Shown in pieces: positions 16,901 through 26,900 of a stretch of DNA of 41,640 bases (the stretch's first letter is position 1; every line of letters starts with the position of its first letter). Below the pieces are notes generated by a model. It was not told the DNA's origin. It saw only the letters and a program-made list of their open reading frames with translations, and made no database searches. The stretch is from Cytophagales bacterium (GTDB lineage Bacteria; Bacteroidota; Bacteroidia; Cytophagales; Cyclobacteriaceae), in the NCBI GenBank assembly GCA_022360055.1, contig JAKSDO010000145.1:1-41640 (forward strand). The letters run 5' to 3'. A program made the position numbers and the translations under genes.

Positions 16901-16931
16901 ATGGCTGGCCCATTCAAATTTGGATAGCCAT
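16901..16931 (-). promoter_or_regulatory. Imperfect hairpin between GEVED lipoprotein and SusC
   Basis: ATGGCT (16901-16906) and AGCCAT (16926-16931) can pair across a 19-base loop with a short inner GG/CC match, in the 68-base gap that ribosomes or polymerase cross before SusC. No T-run follows on the reverse strand. It may adjust the ratio of the two products, but it is a weak structure. Confidence 0.25.
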
Positions 16932-16943
16932 CTTGTCTAAATT

Positions 16944-18473
16944 CTACTGAATCGTTACATTTAAATCTTTCGTGGCGCTGTTCGAAATTTCTCCACAAGG
17001 AATTGCCGTCGAATCCGTTGTCCACGCATCACCAGTAAGGATACGCATTCGGGTATTTCCGATTGTCGCCGACGCCGGAACATCAATTTGAGCATTGAAC
17101 GGACCGTCGTTGAGTTGTTCGGGTAAACCAAATACCTGAACCAGTTCATCGTTATCTTCGAAATCGCCATCCGCATTCCAATCGACCCAAACAACAGATA
17201 TGGACCAATTATTTGATTGCACAAGTGAAAGATTAAAACTGCCACCCTGATGAATAGTTAGTGTCTCATCTGTGAAATGCTCATAGTTACCTGAAGGCTG
17301 AGAGCCTGCATAGTTTATGTTAATCTCACCACCAGTCGTTGTCACTTCATCAGAATTATAGGCACCTGTTCCTGACACCTGACAATAGGCTATTCCTCCT
17401 ATCTCAATGCTGAAGTCTTTTGTTGTACTATTTGGAATGTCACCGCATGGAATAATTGCATCCGATGTAGTCCATGCATCACCTGTTAACACTCTCATGC
17501 GAATAAGTCCAGGCAGGGTACTTTCAGGAATATCAATAGATGCTTGAAACGGGCCATCATTCAATTGTGATTCAGCACCAAATATCGCTGCTAACTCTCC
17601 TTCGTCAGTGAAGTCTTTATCCCCATTCCAATCAATCCAAACCAAGGACCTGGACCAATTATTTGATTGCACCAATGACAGTTTAAACGAATTACCGGGT
17701 TGCACAATCAATACCTCTCCTTCATAATGCTCATAATTCCCTGCAGGCTGATCACCCGAGTAGTTAATATTGGCGTCAGCTCCACTTGTGCTTACAGACT
17801 CTGTATTATAGGCACCTGTTCCTCCAACGGTGCAATATAAAACTCCAATAATTGGAGGATCATTACTTACAGTAATCTCCACAGACGTCGTTTTTTCCCC
17901 TTCTTCTGTGGTCGCGGTTATGATACAAGTAACAGGCGAACCGTTTTCTCCTGATCCAACAGCGGTGACTTTCCCATTTTCATCAACTACTGCAATGGAT
18001 GGATCGCTAGTACTCCAACTCACGCCCTGAATCGTTGCTTCCTCGGGAGTGAAGATAACTTTATAGGAAGTCTCTGATTCACCCGGCAAAGGAACTTCCT
18101 CCAGCAGAATACTTTCCACTTTAGTAATTACTTGTACGTCTACTGTTTGAGTAATTTCACCAGCTGTGGTTATAGCGGTAAGCGTCGTTTGGCCTAAAGC
18201 AACACCTTGAACACCTGCCACTAAACCTTCAACATCAGCTTGAACTTCGGCTATTGATGGATCGCCCGAACTCCAGGCAATGACATCCCCTTGTGCATGC
18301 TCAGGTGTAGTACTGGCCAATAATGCCTGAATCTCTCCTACACCTAATAAAATGGCACTTTCGCTCAGCTCAACATGTTCAATAGGAATAATGCTTTCTT
18401 CATCGTTACAGGACGTAACAGCAAAGAAACTAATCCAAAATGTGATAATAATTAAGAGTTTGTTTTTCTTCAT
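16944..18473 (-). CDS. Surface lipoprotein with Ig-like and GEVED modules (PUL 1)
   Basis: A 509-residue lipoprotein (lipobox VTSC, Cys22). Two bacterial Ig-like (Big_2-type) domains span about 28-117 and 118-202 (VIAWSSGDPSIAEV; VSWSTSDPSIAVVDENGKVTAV). Two GEVED domains follow, about 210-355 and 360-509, each with GTGAYN, NYEHY/F, VQSNNWS, the WxDWNxDxDF acidic loop, GDAWTT and PCGxIxNSxTKD. GEVED modules occur in secreted bacterial proteins and are presumed adhesive or glycan-binding. Position just before SusC/SusD suggests a surface glycan-binding protein, as SusE/F are, but with an unrelated architecture. The two GEVED copies are very alike, implying recent duplication. Confidence 0.85.
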   Translation of the reverse strand: MKKNKLLIIITFWISFFAVTSCNDEESIIPIEHVELSESAILLGVGEIQALLASTTPEHAQGDVIAWSSGDPSIAEVQADVEGLVAGVQGVALGQTTLTAITTAGEITQTVDVQVITKVESILLEEVPLPGESETSYKVIFTPEEATIQGVSWSTSDPSIAVVDENGKVTAVGSGENGSPVTCIITATTEEGEKTTSVEITVSNDPPIIGVLYCTVGGTGAYNTESVSTSGADANINYSGDQPAGNYEHYEGEVLIVQPGNSFKLSLVQSNNWSRSLVWIDWNGDKDFTDEGELAAIFGAESQLNDGPFQASIDIPESTLPGLIRMRVLTGDAWTTSDAIIPCGDIPNSTTKDFSIEIGGIAYCQVSGTGAYNSDEVTTTGGEININYAGSQPSGNYEHFTDETLTIHQGGSFNLSLVQSNNWSISVVWVDWNADGDFEDNDELVQVFGLPEQLNDGPFNAQIDVPASATIGNTRMRILTGDAWTTDSTAIPCGEISNSATKDLNVTIQ

Positions 18474-18839
18474 AACAGATCATTTTTTTTTTCAGTCAAT
18501 TTTGAGTTAAACAAATCTAGATCTAATAGATGCGATTTTGGATTGAATTTTAATCTCAAACTAGGGGCATATTCATTTTGGAAATGGTTAAATAGAAAGT
18601 CACGGTACATTCAAACAAAGATTCGGTCAATATCGGATCTATACTTATTGAAAACATTGATATTCATACTTCGTTCGTGTTTGAAAACCATTTGCAATAG
18701 AAAATAACAAAGGAACAAGACAATTATGCCGTACCCCCAGTGTCTTCCAAATTAGTAATCATTATAGGGCATATAGTCTCTTATAAGTTGAAACGAATTA
18801 TGGAAGTGCTTACATTTGGTCTGAATTATTGTAAGTCAG
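18474..18839. other. Intergenic spacer in PUL 1
   Basis: A 366-base AT-rich gap between the GH123/GEVED enzyme and the GEVED lipoprotein on the reverse strand. No open frame or strong hairpin was seen. Its length suggests a separate promoter for the lipoprotein-SusC-SusD transcript. The reverse complement has one -7-like TAGATTTG (near 18511-18518) but no -33 box at the right distance. Confidence 0.4.
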
Positions 18840-21761
18840 TTATAGGCCCTTTTGAACAACTAGCTTTCTTGTTATGGTTTGAGAGTCATTGACGATTTTA
18901 ACAAAGTAAAGGCCGTTGCCGAGATTGCTCAGATTGATGGAGTGATATTTTTGATATTGATGGTGTTCTTCCCTCAACATTTTTTTTCCATTGCTATTGA
19001 AAATCTCTATAAAGTATGGAGTTAATGTTCCTTCTTTAACCGACACCATAATGATTCCATTCCTTGTCGGGTTAGGATATACCATTGAACTGCTCAAATT
19101 TTCTTCTTTTATATTGGTGGTCGGAGCATTGATAACTTGAATATAAAAATCGGCTCCTGCCGAATAGGATGCCGTGCCGCATGGCTTAGGTGGATCTAAC
19201 CAGGAATCTCTCAATATAACTCTCATACGAACATTTTCTTTCAAAATGTCTGAAGGAACCTTAACATTAATTGTTTTTGATACCGGGTTTTCGCAAGATT
19301 CAGTGTTATGATCGTCGAAGATCAATTCACCATTATCATCAAAATCCAAGTCTGCGTTCCAATCAATCCAGATTAGCGTCCTTGCGCATTTTGATGGAGG
19401 GGAATTCTCAAGATAAATACTAAAGATATCTCCTTTTTCCACAACAAGTGTATTATTGATATTTACACCAAAACCATTTGAAGGATAAGCATATGGATTA
19501 TAGTTAATATTGTGATCCTCTTTGCCTCCACTCGTTTGTAGGCCAGCAATAAAATATTCCTCATATCCATCTCCAATAAATCCACAGTATGGATCAATAA
19601 CGCTTAGATCAAAGTCCAACACACTTGACCTTTCCAATAAACCACATGGGATTGGGGTAAAATCGGTAGAGTCCGTTAACCTAAAACGCACCCTTTTTAT
19701 CCCTTGCCTGACGTATTGAGGTATTTTTAAGTTAAACCTGTAAATGTCTGAATTACCACAATTTATGATACTTCCGGAATCGAAAATATGTTCTTCTTCT
19801 TCAAAATCTTTATCATTATTCCAATCTATCCAGCCAATTACGCGTGCACATGTCCCACTTTCTGATACCTTCAGTTCCACTTCAAGTGTATCACCGGGTT
19901 TGCCGCTTACCAAATTTTGTGTATGATATGAGTACCCGTACGAAGGAAAGCTGTCGACACTAATGCTAATATTATCCTCCCCTCCAACTGTCCTCAAACC
20001 CACAATATAATACCCTTTATCTTGTCCTGCTTCGGTCTTGCAATATCCATATTCGCCAATTACAATTTGTTTCAGCAATTCCTGAGCTTCAGGTATAATG
20101 GAGTTTGCATATTTACCAGAAGTTTTGCCAAACCTTGAAATAACAGATCGAAGTTCATTTAACACTTGTAAATCGGCTGGATGTTCAGATTTCGCTAAGT
20201 GATCTACAAGGACATTGATTTTTTCATAGTCCTGGATTCCTTCCCTTAGTAATTCCATTCTGATGCTGGATGAATACGAGAATGGGTAGTCCCCTGGATT
20301 CCTGTAGACAAGTGCAAAATCTCCAGCAGTATGCGCGCCGTCTCTCGCATCAAACGGGTCATTTTTTAAACCATAATCGAAAGCCCATCTCAAAAATCCA
20401 TTATAACCTCCATTAAATGCATGCCAGCTCATCCAGGTCATCTCTGCCGGATTATTTTCCGGTGTTACATAGCTATTGGGAAATTTCTGTGAACAACTTG
20501 TGTAAAAAGTGAATATTTTATCACTATCGGTTTCGTAAATCGAGGCTTGCTCCAGAATTCCGGAGAGGTCATAAAATTCATCCGCGATGCTCTTTTCGAT
20601 GGCATGTGAATAGGCTATTCCCAATTTCCATGCAGAATCATTACCTTTTACCACAGAAATAACGGCGTGCAATTTATCTTCCTGTACCTCATCGAGATAA
20701 AGAACAGTTTTGTCAAACCAGCCTTTTGATCTCAGGTGGTTCTTGAAGTCTGTGAGAAAATGATCCCATCTCTCCGCATATTCAGGACTATTGAGTGGTG
20801 CATAAAGATCAAGTGGCATATTCGAAGCTTCATCATAATAAGGAATTTTTTCTTCATTCCATCCAACAGGTGAGAAGCAGCTAATCTGTGCATTGATCCC
20901 CAGCGAAAACATGAATTCAACATAAGTATTAAAATCAGTATAATCATAGCTCCATGTTCCATCACTTTTCTTAATCCATTGTACCATGGATTCTGCCCCA
21001 AGACTTCCTCCTTTTATGTAAGTAGTAATTACCTTCTGCCCTAAATCAGCCAATAATTGATATGCCGGTTCTATCAATTCATAATGATCCTGAGACCATG
21101 GCAGGATTATATTATCAGGATTCAAGCGATTGTGGTGATGGAGGAAATTCAGAGGAAACTGCCAGAGATCGAGATGAAACGACCATTCAGAAACATTGGG
21201 GATTTTAAAATCAACCACTTCCAGATTTATGGAAAATGCCAATGATCCAGAAATATGCGATATCTCCAAATTGCCAGAATACTTGCCTGCCTTGGTATTT
21301 GATGGGATATCTATGGTGATCCATAACTTCAACGGATCGGATGAATCAATCTCATTGACTTCCCTATCCATTAATGCATCGGCTATCTCAACATTAGTTG
21401 AATGACCTTCAGCATATTGAGAGCATGTCAATGCTTTTTCATCTCCCTTCACATTACCTGCAAATCTTATCTTAACATCTGATTTTGAAATAATTCCGGA
21501 TTCTCCCTTCAAATCCTCAACCTGATATCTTAAATCAGAAATCGTGGAATTGCTCCATAGTATGATTTGTTTATGTACTCGTTCACCTCTCCACACAATC
21601 TCATCCCATGAATCAGAAACTTCACCAATGTATGCCTGGCCTTTTTGATATCGAACAAATCTAGATTCAAATGAACCGTTAAAATCTTGTGAATTAGCGT
21701 ATAGATATGTCATTATTGACATACCAAAAAATGCAATTAAGCTGATTTTGTTGTTATTCAT
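18840..21761 (-). CDS. GH123/DUF4091-type hydrolase with GEVED modules and T9SS tail
   Basis: A 973-residue secreted enzyme. After a signal peptide, a beta-sandwich (about 25-185) leads to a GH123/DUF4091 TIM-barrel (about 195-560) with FHLDLWQFPLNFLHHHN, FLTDFKNHL, VLYLDEVQED and NGFLRWAFDYG. Asp357-Glu358 is the expected catalytic pair; GH123 enzymes are beta-N-acetylgalactosaminidases using substrate-assisted catalysis. Two GEVED domains follow (about 590-735 and 740-885, each with WIDWNxDxDF), then a C-terminal type A sorting domain (VYPNPTRNGIIMV, LGNGLYFVKI, RKLVVQKGL) for type IX secretion. Its start overlaps the previous gene by 8 bases. Confidence 0.85.
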   Translation of the reverse strand: MNNNKISLIAFFGMSIMTYLYANSQDFNGSFESRFVRYQKGQAYIGEVSDSWDEIVWRGERVHKQIILWSNSTISDLRYQVEDLKGESGIISKSDVKIRFAGNVKGDEKALTCSQYAEGHSTNVEIADALMDREVNEIDSSDPLKLWITIDIPSNTKAGKYSGNLEISHISGSLAFSINLEVVDFKIPNVSEWSFHLDLWQFPLNFLHHHNRLNPDNIILPWSQDHYELIEPAYQLLADLGQKVITTYIKGGSLGAESMVQWIKKSDGTWSYDYTDFNTYVEFMFSLGINAQISCFSPVGWNEEKIPYYDEASNMPLDLYAPLNSPEYAERWDHFLTDFKNHLRSKGWFDKTVLYLDEVQEDKLHAVISVVKGNDSAWKLGIAYSHAIEKSIADEFYDLSGILEQASIYETDSDKIFTFYTSCSQKFPNSYVTPENNPAEMTWMSWHAFNGGYNGFLRWAFDYGLKNDPFDARDGAHTAGDFALVYRNPGDYPFSYSSSIRMELLREGIQDYEKINVLVDHLAKSEHPADLQVLNELRSVISRFGKTSGKYANSIIPEAQELLKQIVIGEYGYCKTEAGQDKGYYIVGLRTVGGEDNISISVDSFPSYGYSYHTQNLVSGKPGDTLEVELKVSESGTCARVIGWIDWNNDKDFEEEEHIFDSGSIINCGNSDIYRFNLKIPQYVRQGIKRVRFRLTDSTDFTPIPCGLLERSSVLDFDLSVIDPYCGFIGDGYEEYFIAGLQTSGGKEDHNINYNPYAYPSNGFGVNINNTLVVEKGDIFSIYLENSPPSKCARTLIWIDWNADLDFDDNGELIFDDHNTESCENPVSKTINVKVPSDILKENVRMRVILRDSWLDPPKPCGTASYSAGADFYIQVINAPTTNIKEENLSSSMVYPNPTRNGIIMVSVKEGTLTPYFIEIFNSNGKKMLREEHHQYQKYHSINLSNLGNGLYFVKIVNDSQTITRKLVVQKGL

Positions 21762-23736
21762 GGTATCGTTGTTTTGAAAGGATCGCTTTTCTAGCCATGA
21801 GCATATCGCTTACCAGCTTATACCTACCATCCTGATTTCTGGTGGCAAATTCAATAGCTTCCGCCTGCTTCCTTAGATCAAAATGCCCGTCATCTCTTTT
21901 CACATGAAACAGTTCAAAATCTTCGATGCCCTCTTTCAGTAATTCCCATCGAATAGAAGATATGGGCTCTCCTTCACCTGGATAGATATAATAATCATCG
22001 CCCTGACTATGAATAAATACTGGTTTTTCGAAAGGATCTGAGGTCCAATTATTAAATGCCCACCTTAAATATCCATCTGTGTTAAACTTCAATGCTAACC
22101 AGGGAACAAGTCTTGATTCAACAGCAGGAGAGAAAGTAAGTGTATTTGGGTGACTGGGTTCTGCGCACAGGTAAAATGTTGTAATCTTATTGCTTTCTTT
22201 CCTGTCGATAAATACTTCCTCGAATTGTACATTTGTTCGATTTTCATATTGTTGCCCAGGGAAAAAAACATAAGAGATCGATACGTCCTGAGCCATTAGA
22301 TGAGCTTCGGGATGACCAGCTATAACTATTTTATCGAGGAACTCAGGGGCGGCTTTTTCTATAATTCTTCGCAGCACGCTCATGGTACTATCAGGCTTTT
22401 CATCAAACCCGAGATAAGTTTTTTCGAATAAGCCCACTTTTTTTAAATGATCTTTAAAGTCGGTTAAAAACAATACCCAGAGTTCCTGGTAGGTATCATC
22501 GCCAATGTCTAGAATTAATTCTTTATCAATTCCTTCCGGCTCATCGAAATACTTTATACATTGTTTTGTATGAAATGGAGTCATTGAAAAAGCATTTATA
22601 TTCCCGGCAAGTCCTGCTTTTCGTGCCAAACTCACGTACTTGTCGAAAATGGAATAATCAAATTCCCAATTTCCCTGTTCCGTTTTGATCCACTTCACCA
22701 TGCTTCTATAACCAAATTCAACTTGTGATCGTGTCTTGTGATTAATCCATGGCTTATGCCAGGGCTCATGTGTTATGGTCGTTAGGATATTCTTTCCGCC
22801 GGCAGAAGCATACTCTTTGAGATAGGTAAATATCAAGTCAAAATGTGCTTTCGACCAGTGGGGCAACTTATAGTAGTCTGCAATTGCACTGGGATTTACC
22901 CAAAGATCAAGATGAAATTTCCATTGATTTACAGGAGGAAGGGTGGGAGAGAGAATTTCAAGCTCAATCTTCTGTCTGTGCTCCCTAAAACTGTCACTAG
23001 CTATTACTATTTCGCAAGAGTACTTGCCCGTTGCAACATTTTCGGGAATTCTAAATGTAATCCATATGGGCTGAGCTCGAAAGGCGGGTACATCAATGGC
23101 TTCCATGGATATCAGCGGATCTGCAACCACATTTGGTGCAAAGTTTCCGGAAACTTCCTCACCAATTACACGTTCTAATTTTGGAGACCAAACGAATTCA
23201 CTTCGGGCCCTTTGGACTGGAACATATTTAGGGTATCTCACGTCCACTCCAATTTGACTGTTTACATTTCCATTCAGACCTAACATTTTGCCGATTGTCA
23301 CCTTTACGTTTTTTAAGTCCATCCTGGCTCCCAGGGCTATTTGCGCTGACACTTGCTCGTTTCTAACTGCAGAAATTTTTAGAGTGTCGCATTTTGAAAT
23401 CGTATGAATCTGAAATTGACGTAGTGCAGGATTTTCATGAATTTCGGCTTCTGAGTACACCCTGGGAAATCTCGGAACTCTGATTAGTGCGGATGATTGA
23501 AAATTATCTGTTGGAATCCAGATGTTCAGACTATCCAAAGGTAGAGCCTCATCGACATTTAGTTTTAACCATTCCGGTACTGGTCCGAGGTTATCAAGGA
23601 CCTTACTATTAGAAACTTCTTGTGCATCTCCGGATTTATATAAATCGCTAAATCCAAAGGAAAAAAGAATAATGAATACTATAATGACAACTGCAATTCT
23701 GAGTGTAAAAGAATTTAAGAATTTGCTATTACCCAT
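21754..23736 (-). CDS. GH123/DUF4091-type hydrolase, second copy
   Basis: A 660-residue protein with an N-terminal hydrophobic helix (RIAVVIIVFIILFSFGF) that is a signal or anchor. A long N-terminal beta region is followed by a GH123/DUF4091 barrel with WKFHLDLWVNPSAIADYYK, FLTDFKDHLKKVGLF, TYLGFDEKPDS (catalytic pair Asp445-Glu446) and DGYLRWAFNNWTSDPF, and the late IRWELLKEGIEDFEL also seen in its neighbour. No GEVED or sorting domain is present, so it probably stays in the periplasm or membrane while its partner is exported, giving a two-step breakdown. It overlaps the next gene by 8 bases, so they are translationally coupled. Confidence 0.83.
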   Translation of the reverse strand: MGNSKFLNSFTLRIAVVIIVFIILFSFGFSDLYKSGDAQEVSNSKVLDNLGPVPEWLKLNVDEALPLDSLNIWIPTDNFQSSALIRVPRFPRVYSEAEIHENPALRQFQIHTISKCDTLKISAVRNEQVSAQIALGARMDLKNVKVTIGKMLGLNGNVNSQIGVDVRYPKYVPVQRARSEFVWSPKLERVIGEEVSGNFAPNVVADPLISMEAIDVPAFRAQPIWITFRIPENVATGKYSCEIVIASDSFREHRQKIELEILSPTLPPVNQWKFHLDLWVNPSAIADYYKLPHWSKAHFDLIFTYLKEYASAGGKNILTTITHEPWHKPWINHKTRSQVEFGYRSMVKWIKTEQGNWEFDYSIFDKYVSLARKAGLAGNINAFSMTPFHTKQCIKYFDEPEGIDKELILDIGDDTYQELWVLFLTDFKDHLKKVGLFEKTYLGFDEKPDSTMSVLRRIIEKAAPEFLDKIVIAGHPEAHLMAQDVSISYVFFPGQQYENRTNVQFEEVFIDRKESNKITTFYLCAEPSHPNTLTFSPAVESRLVPWLALKFNTDGYLRWAFNNWTSDPFEKPVFIHSQGDDYYIYPGEGEPISSIRWELLKEGIEDFELFHVKRDDGHFDLRKQAEAIEFATRNQDGRYKLVSDMLMARKAILSKQRYHE

Positions 23737-23962
23737 CTTGTCTATAATTCGGCATGTTTAAATGAATGACTAAAGCATAAAATTACATGCCCGGCCTTTT
23801 ACATTGGATTGTATTTTAGTTTTGAATGTGGGTTATATTCGTTGCCGCTAAATAAGTACGTGTAAAAATATAGATAGGTCAAAAAATTGAAGATGACTGC
23901 GATCTAACGAATGAGCACAAAGTGAGCGTTCGATTCTAAAGTCGATGTTTAGTTATTCAGCA

Positions 23963-26900
23963 TTAATCTTCCTGCAAAGATTTTGCATATTCACGAGGGC
24001 TTAAACCATATTTCTTTTTAAATATTTGTCCAAAATACTTCCGATCTGTAAATCCTACGGCATAGCAAGCCTCATTTACTCCGTACTTATGAGTAGTGAT
24101 GTAATTCGCGGCACGCTTAATTCGAAATTCTCTTACGAATTCAACAAGAGACTGCCCCGTTAGCGCCTTGATCTTTTTGTAAATGACAGAATGGCTCATG
24201 CCCAATTCTGTTGCAAAGAATTCTGCCTTCAATTCTCCTTTCTCAATATTTAATTCCAGCAGTTGAATAATTTGCTTCAAAAAAACTTCATCTTGAGCGC
24301 TTATTGGTAATTCCTTCGGTTCGATGAATTTATCCGTTTGGAATTTCTTCCTCAACAAAAGGCGGTTCTTTAAAAGATTATTTACCCTGGTTATAAGAAG
24401 CGACTCATTGAAAGGTTTGGTGACATATTCATCGGCACCAGTTTCAAGCCCCTCCTTTTTATAAATCATTGCAGTTCTGGCTGTTAATATAATTACTGGA
24501 ATATGGCAGGTGCGCATATCCGTCTTAATTTTTTTTGTAAATTCTATTCCGTCCATCACCGGCATCATGACATCACTAATTATAAGGTCCGGAATCTCTC
24601 CGGATGCAATATCCAATCCCTCTTTTCCATTACCTGCTTCTAGGATTCTGAAACTGTTCCGGAATATACTTCTCAAATATGTCCTGATCTCCTGGTTGTC
24701 TTCAACAATTAACAAAGAAGCATGCTCTAATTTAATAAGATCACTGGAATTCGTGCCGTTTGAATCCAAATTTTGAACGGCTAAAGATGCATTCGAAACA
24801 GTTTCATGATTTTTTATCAGGTGAGTTTCAAAATGATCATTTCCTAGTTTCAGTTTGATCCCAAAATTACTTCCTCGATCTTTCTCGCTTTCTACATTGA
24901 TGAGCCCGGAATGTAATTCCACGATATTTTTAGCAATGGATAGACCAATTCCAAAACCAGGTTTACTTAAACTCGATTCAGATTGATAAAAACGATCAAA
25001 AATCTTGTTTAGATCCTTTGAATCAATTCCTGATCCATTGTCCTTTACGGATATGTAAGCAAATTCATCATCTTTGTCTAATGATACGCTAATGCTTCCA
25101 TTTCTTCCTGTGTATTTGAAAGCATTGGATAATAGGTTGAAGATGACTTTTTCCATCTTCGAAATATCAATCCAAACATCGATCTGCTCAAAGGTTGTAA
25201 GGCATTGGTAATTAATATTTAATTCCCGGGCTCTGTCTGCAAATGAAATATGAACCTCCTTAATTAAATCAACTAAATCAACCTTTGTGACTTTTAGTTC
25301 TTCTTGAGCAGACTCTAATTTTCTATAATCCAGCAATTCATTGACCAGGTGCAAAAGCCGATGGCTGTTTTTTTGAACCACTTCCTTGGTTTTCAATTGA
25401 CTTTTGCTGGTTATGCCTTTCTCAATCAATTGATTTAATGCACCTAAAATTAGGGTAACAGGAGTTCTGATTTCGTGAGAAATATTCGTAAAAAACCTCT
25501 GTTTGACCTCAAATACTTCGTTTTCCTTTTCTCTTTTAAATTGCTCATATCTCAAGTTATTTTTCATTTTCACCCAGGCATGATAGTATCTAAGGGATAT
25601 GTACAAAATGATACATGCGAGCACCACATAGGATAGAAACGCCCACCAGGTAGCCCAGGGGGCACTTTTAACTGTGACATTTAGCATGGCATTGCCTACC
25701 ATCTCATTATTGTACATAGCCCTTACTTGAAAAGTATAAGTACCTGATTCTAAATTTGTATAGGTCGATGTGTTCTGATTTCCGATATTCCTCCATTTCT
25801 CCTCAAAGTTGAGCATACGAATGTGATATGAGATATCTCGATTATCTGGAAAATCCATTCCACTGAAAGCTATCGTAATAATGTTCTGATTATGTCGTAA
25901 AAAGATGTCTTTGCATGTGTTGATGGATGCTTTGATAATTCCATCTTCGTAACTAACAGTTTCTCCAAAAAGCAATAAATCCGTAAATACGACATTTATT
26001 GAATCCATTTCCTCTTTAATGTCTAATGGATTAAAGGATATCATGCCTCCTGTATGCCCAAAATGAAAATCCCCATTATCATTCACAAAGGAAGATTTTA
26101 TGTGGAATTCACCCTCTAATTCAGGAAATGCTTGAAACTTGTCGTTTTCATGTGAATATTTTAATATTCCATTTTTTGTCCCAAACCATAAATCACCTTT
26201 AGAATCAGGTAAAATGGAAACAAATGTCTTTCTACCCAAAGTAACTTCACCCGAATAATGAACAAAGGATTTCTCCGTAGGATTGAATCGCAAAAGACCA
26301 TCTTCCCAGGTTCCAATCCAAATATCTTCATGATGATCCTGATGTAAAACAAGTTGGTTTTTAAATTTACTTACAGTTGAGGGCTTCTCGTTGTAATCAA
26401 TAATATCAATGGTTGATGTAGGCATCTCATACCTGATGAGCCCATTTCCGAATGTGGCCATATAGAGATAATCATTGCCATAGCTCAAGAGATCTACAAT
26501 ATTGTTTATCTTGTATGATTTCGAAATTGGGACAGACCACACTCCCTCATTTGAGTTGTAAAAATTTAACCCACCGCCCCATGTAGCTACATATAAATCA
26601 CCGTTGGATAATTCAACGACATCTCTAACATCATTAAACGAAATGGAATTCTCATTATCAATTCTTCGAAACTGATGAAGCGATTTTTCTTTCGGATTAA
26701 ATGAAACAAGTCCATTAGAATACGTGCCCAACCAATACTGACCGTTATTCCGTTTGCCTATGTATTGGACATATTCAGATACTATATTTGTGTATCTATA
26801 CAGCTTTGAATTTTCCGATAGATTCCATAATCCGTTACCATCTGTGCCAATTAACGTTCCTCTACCTTCATCAAAAATAGATAAGACAGGAAAATCATTA

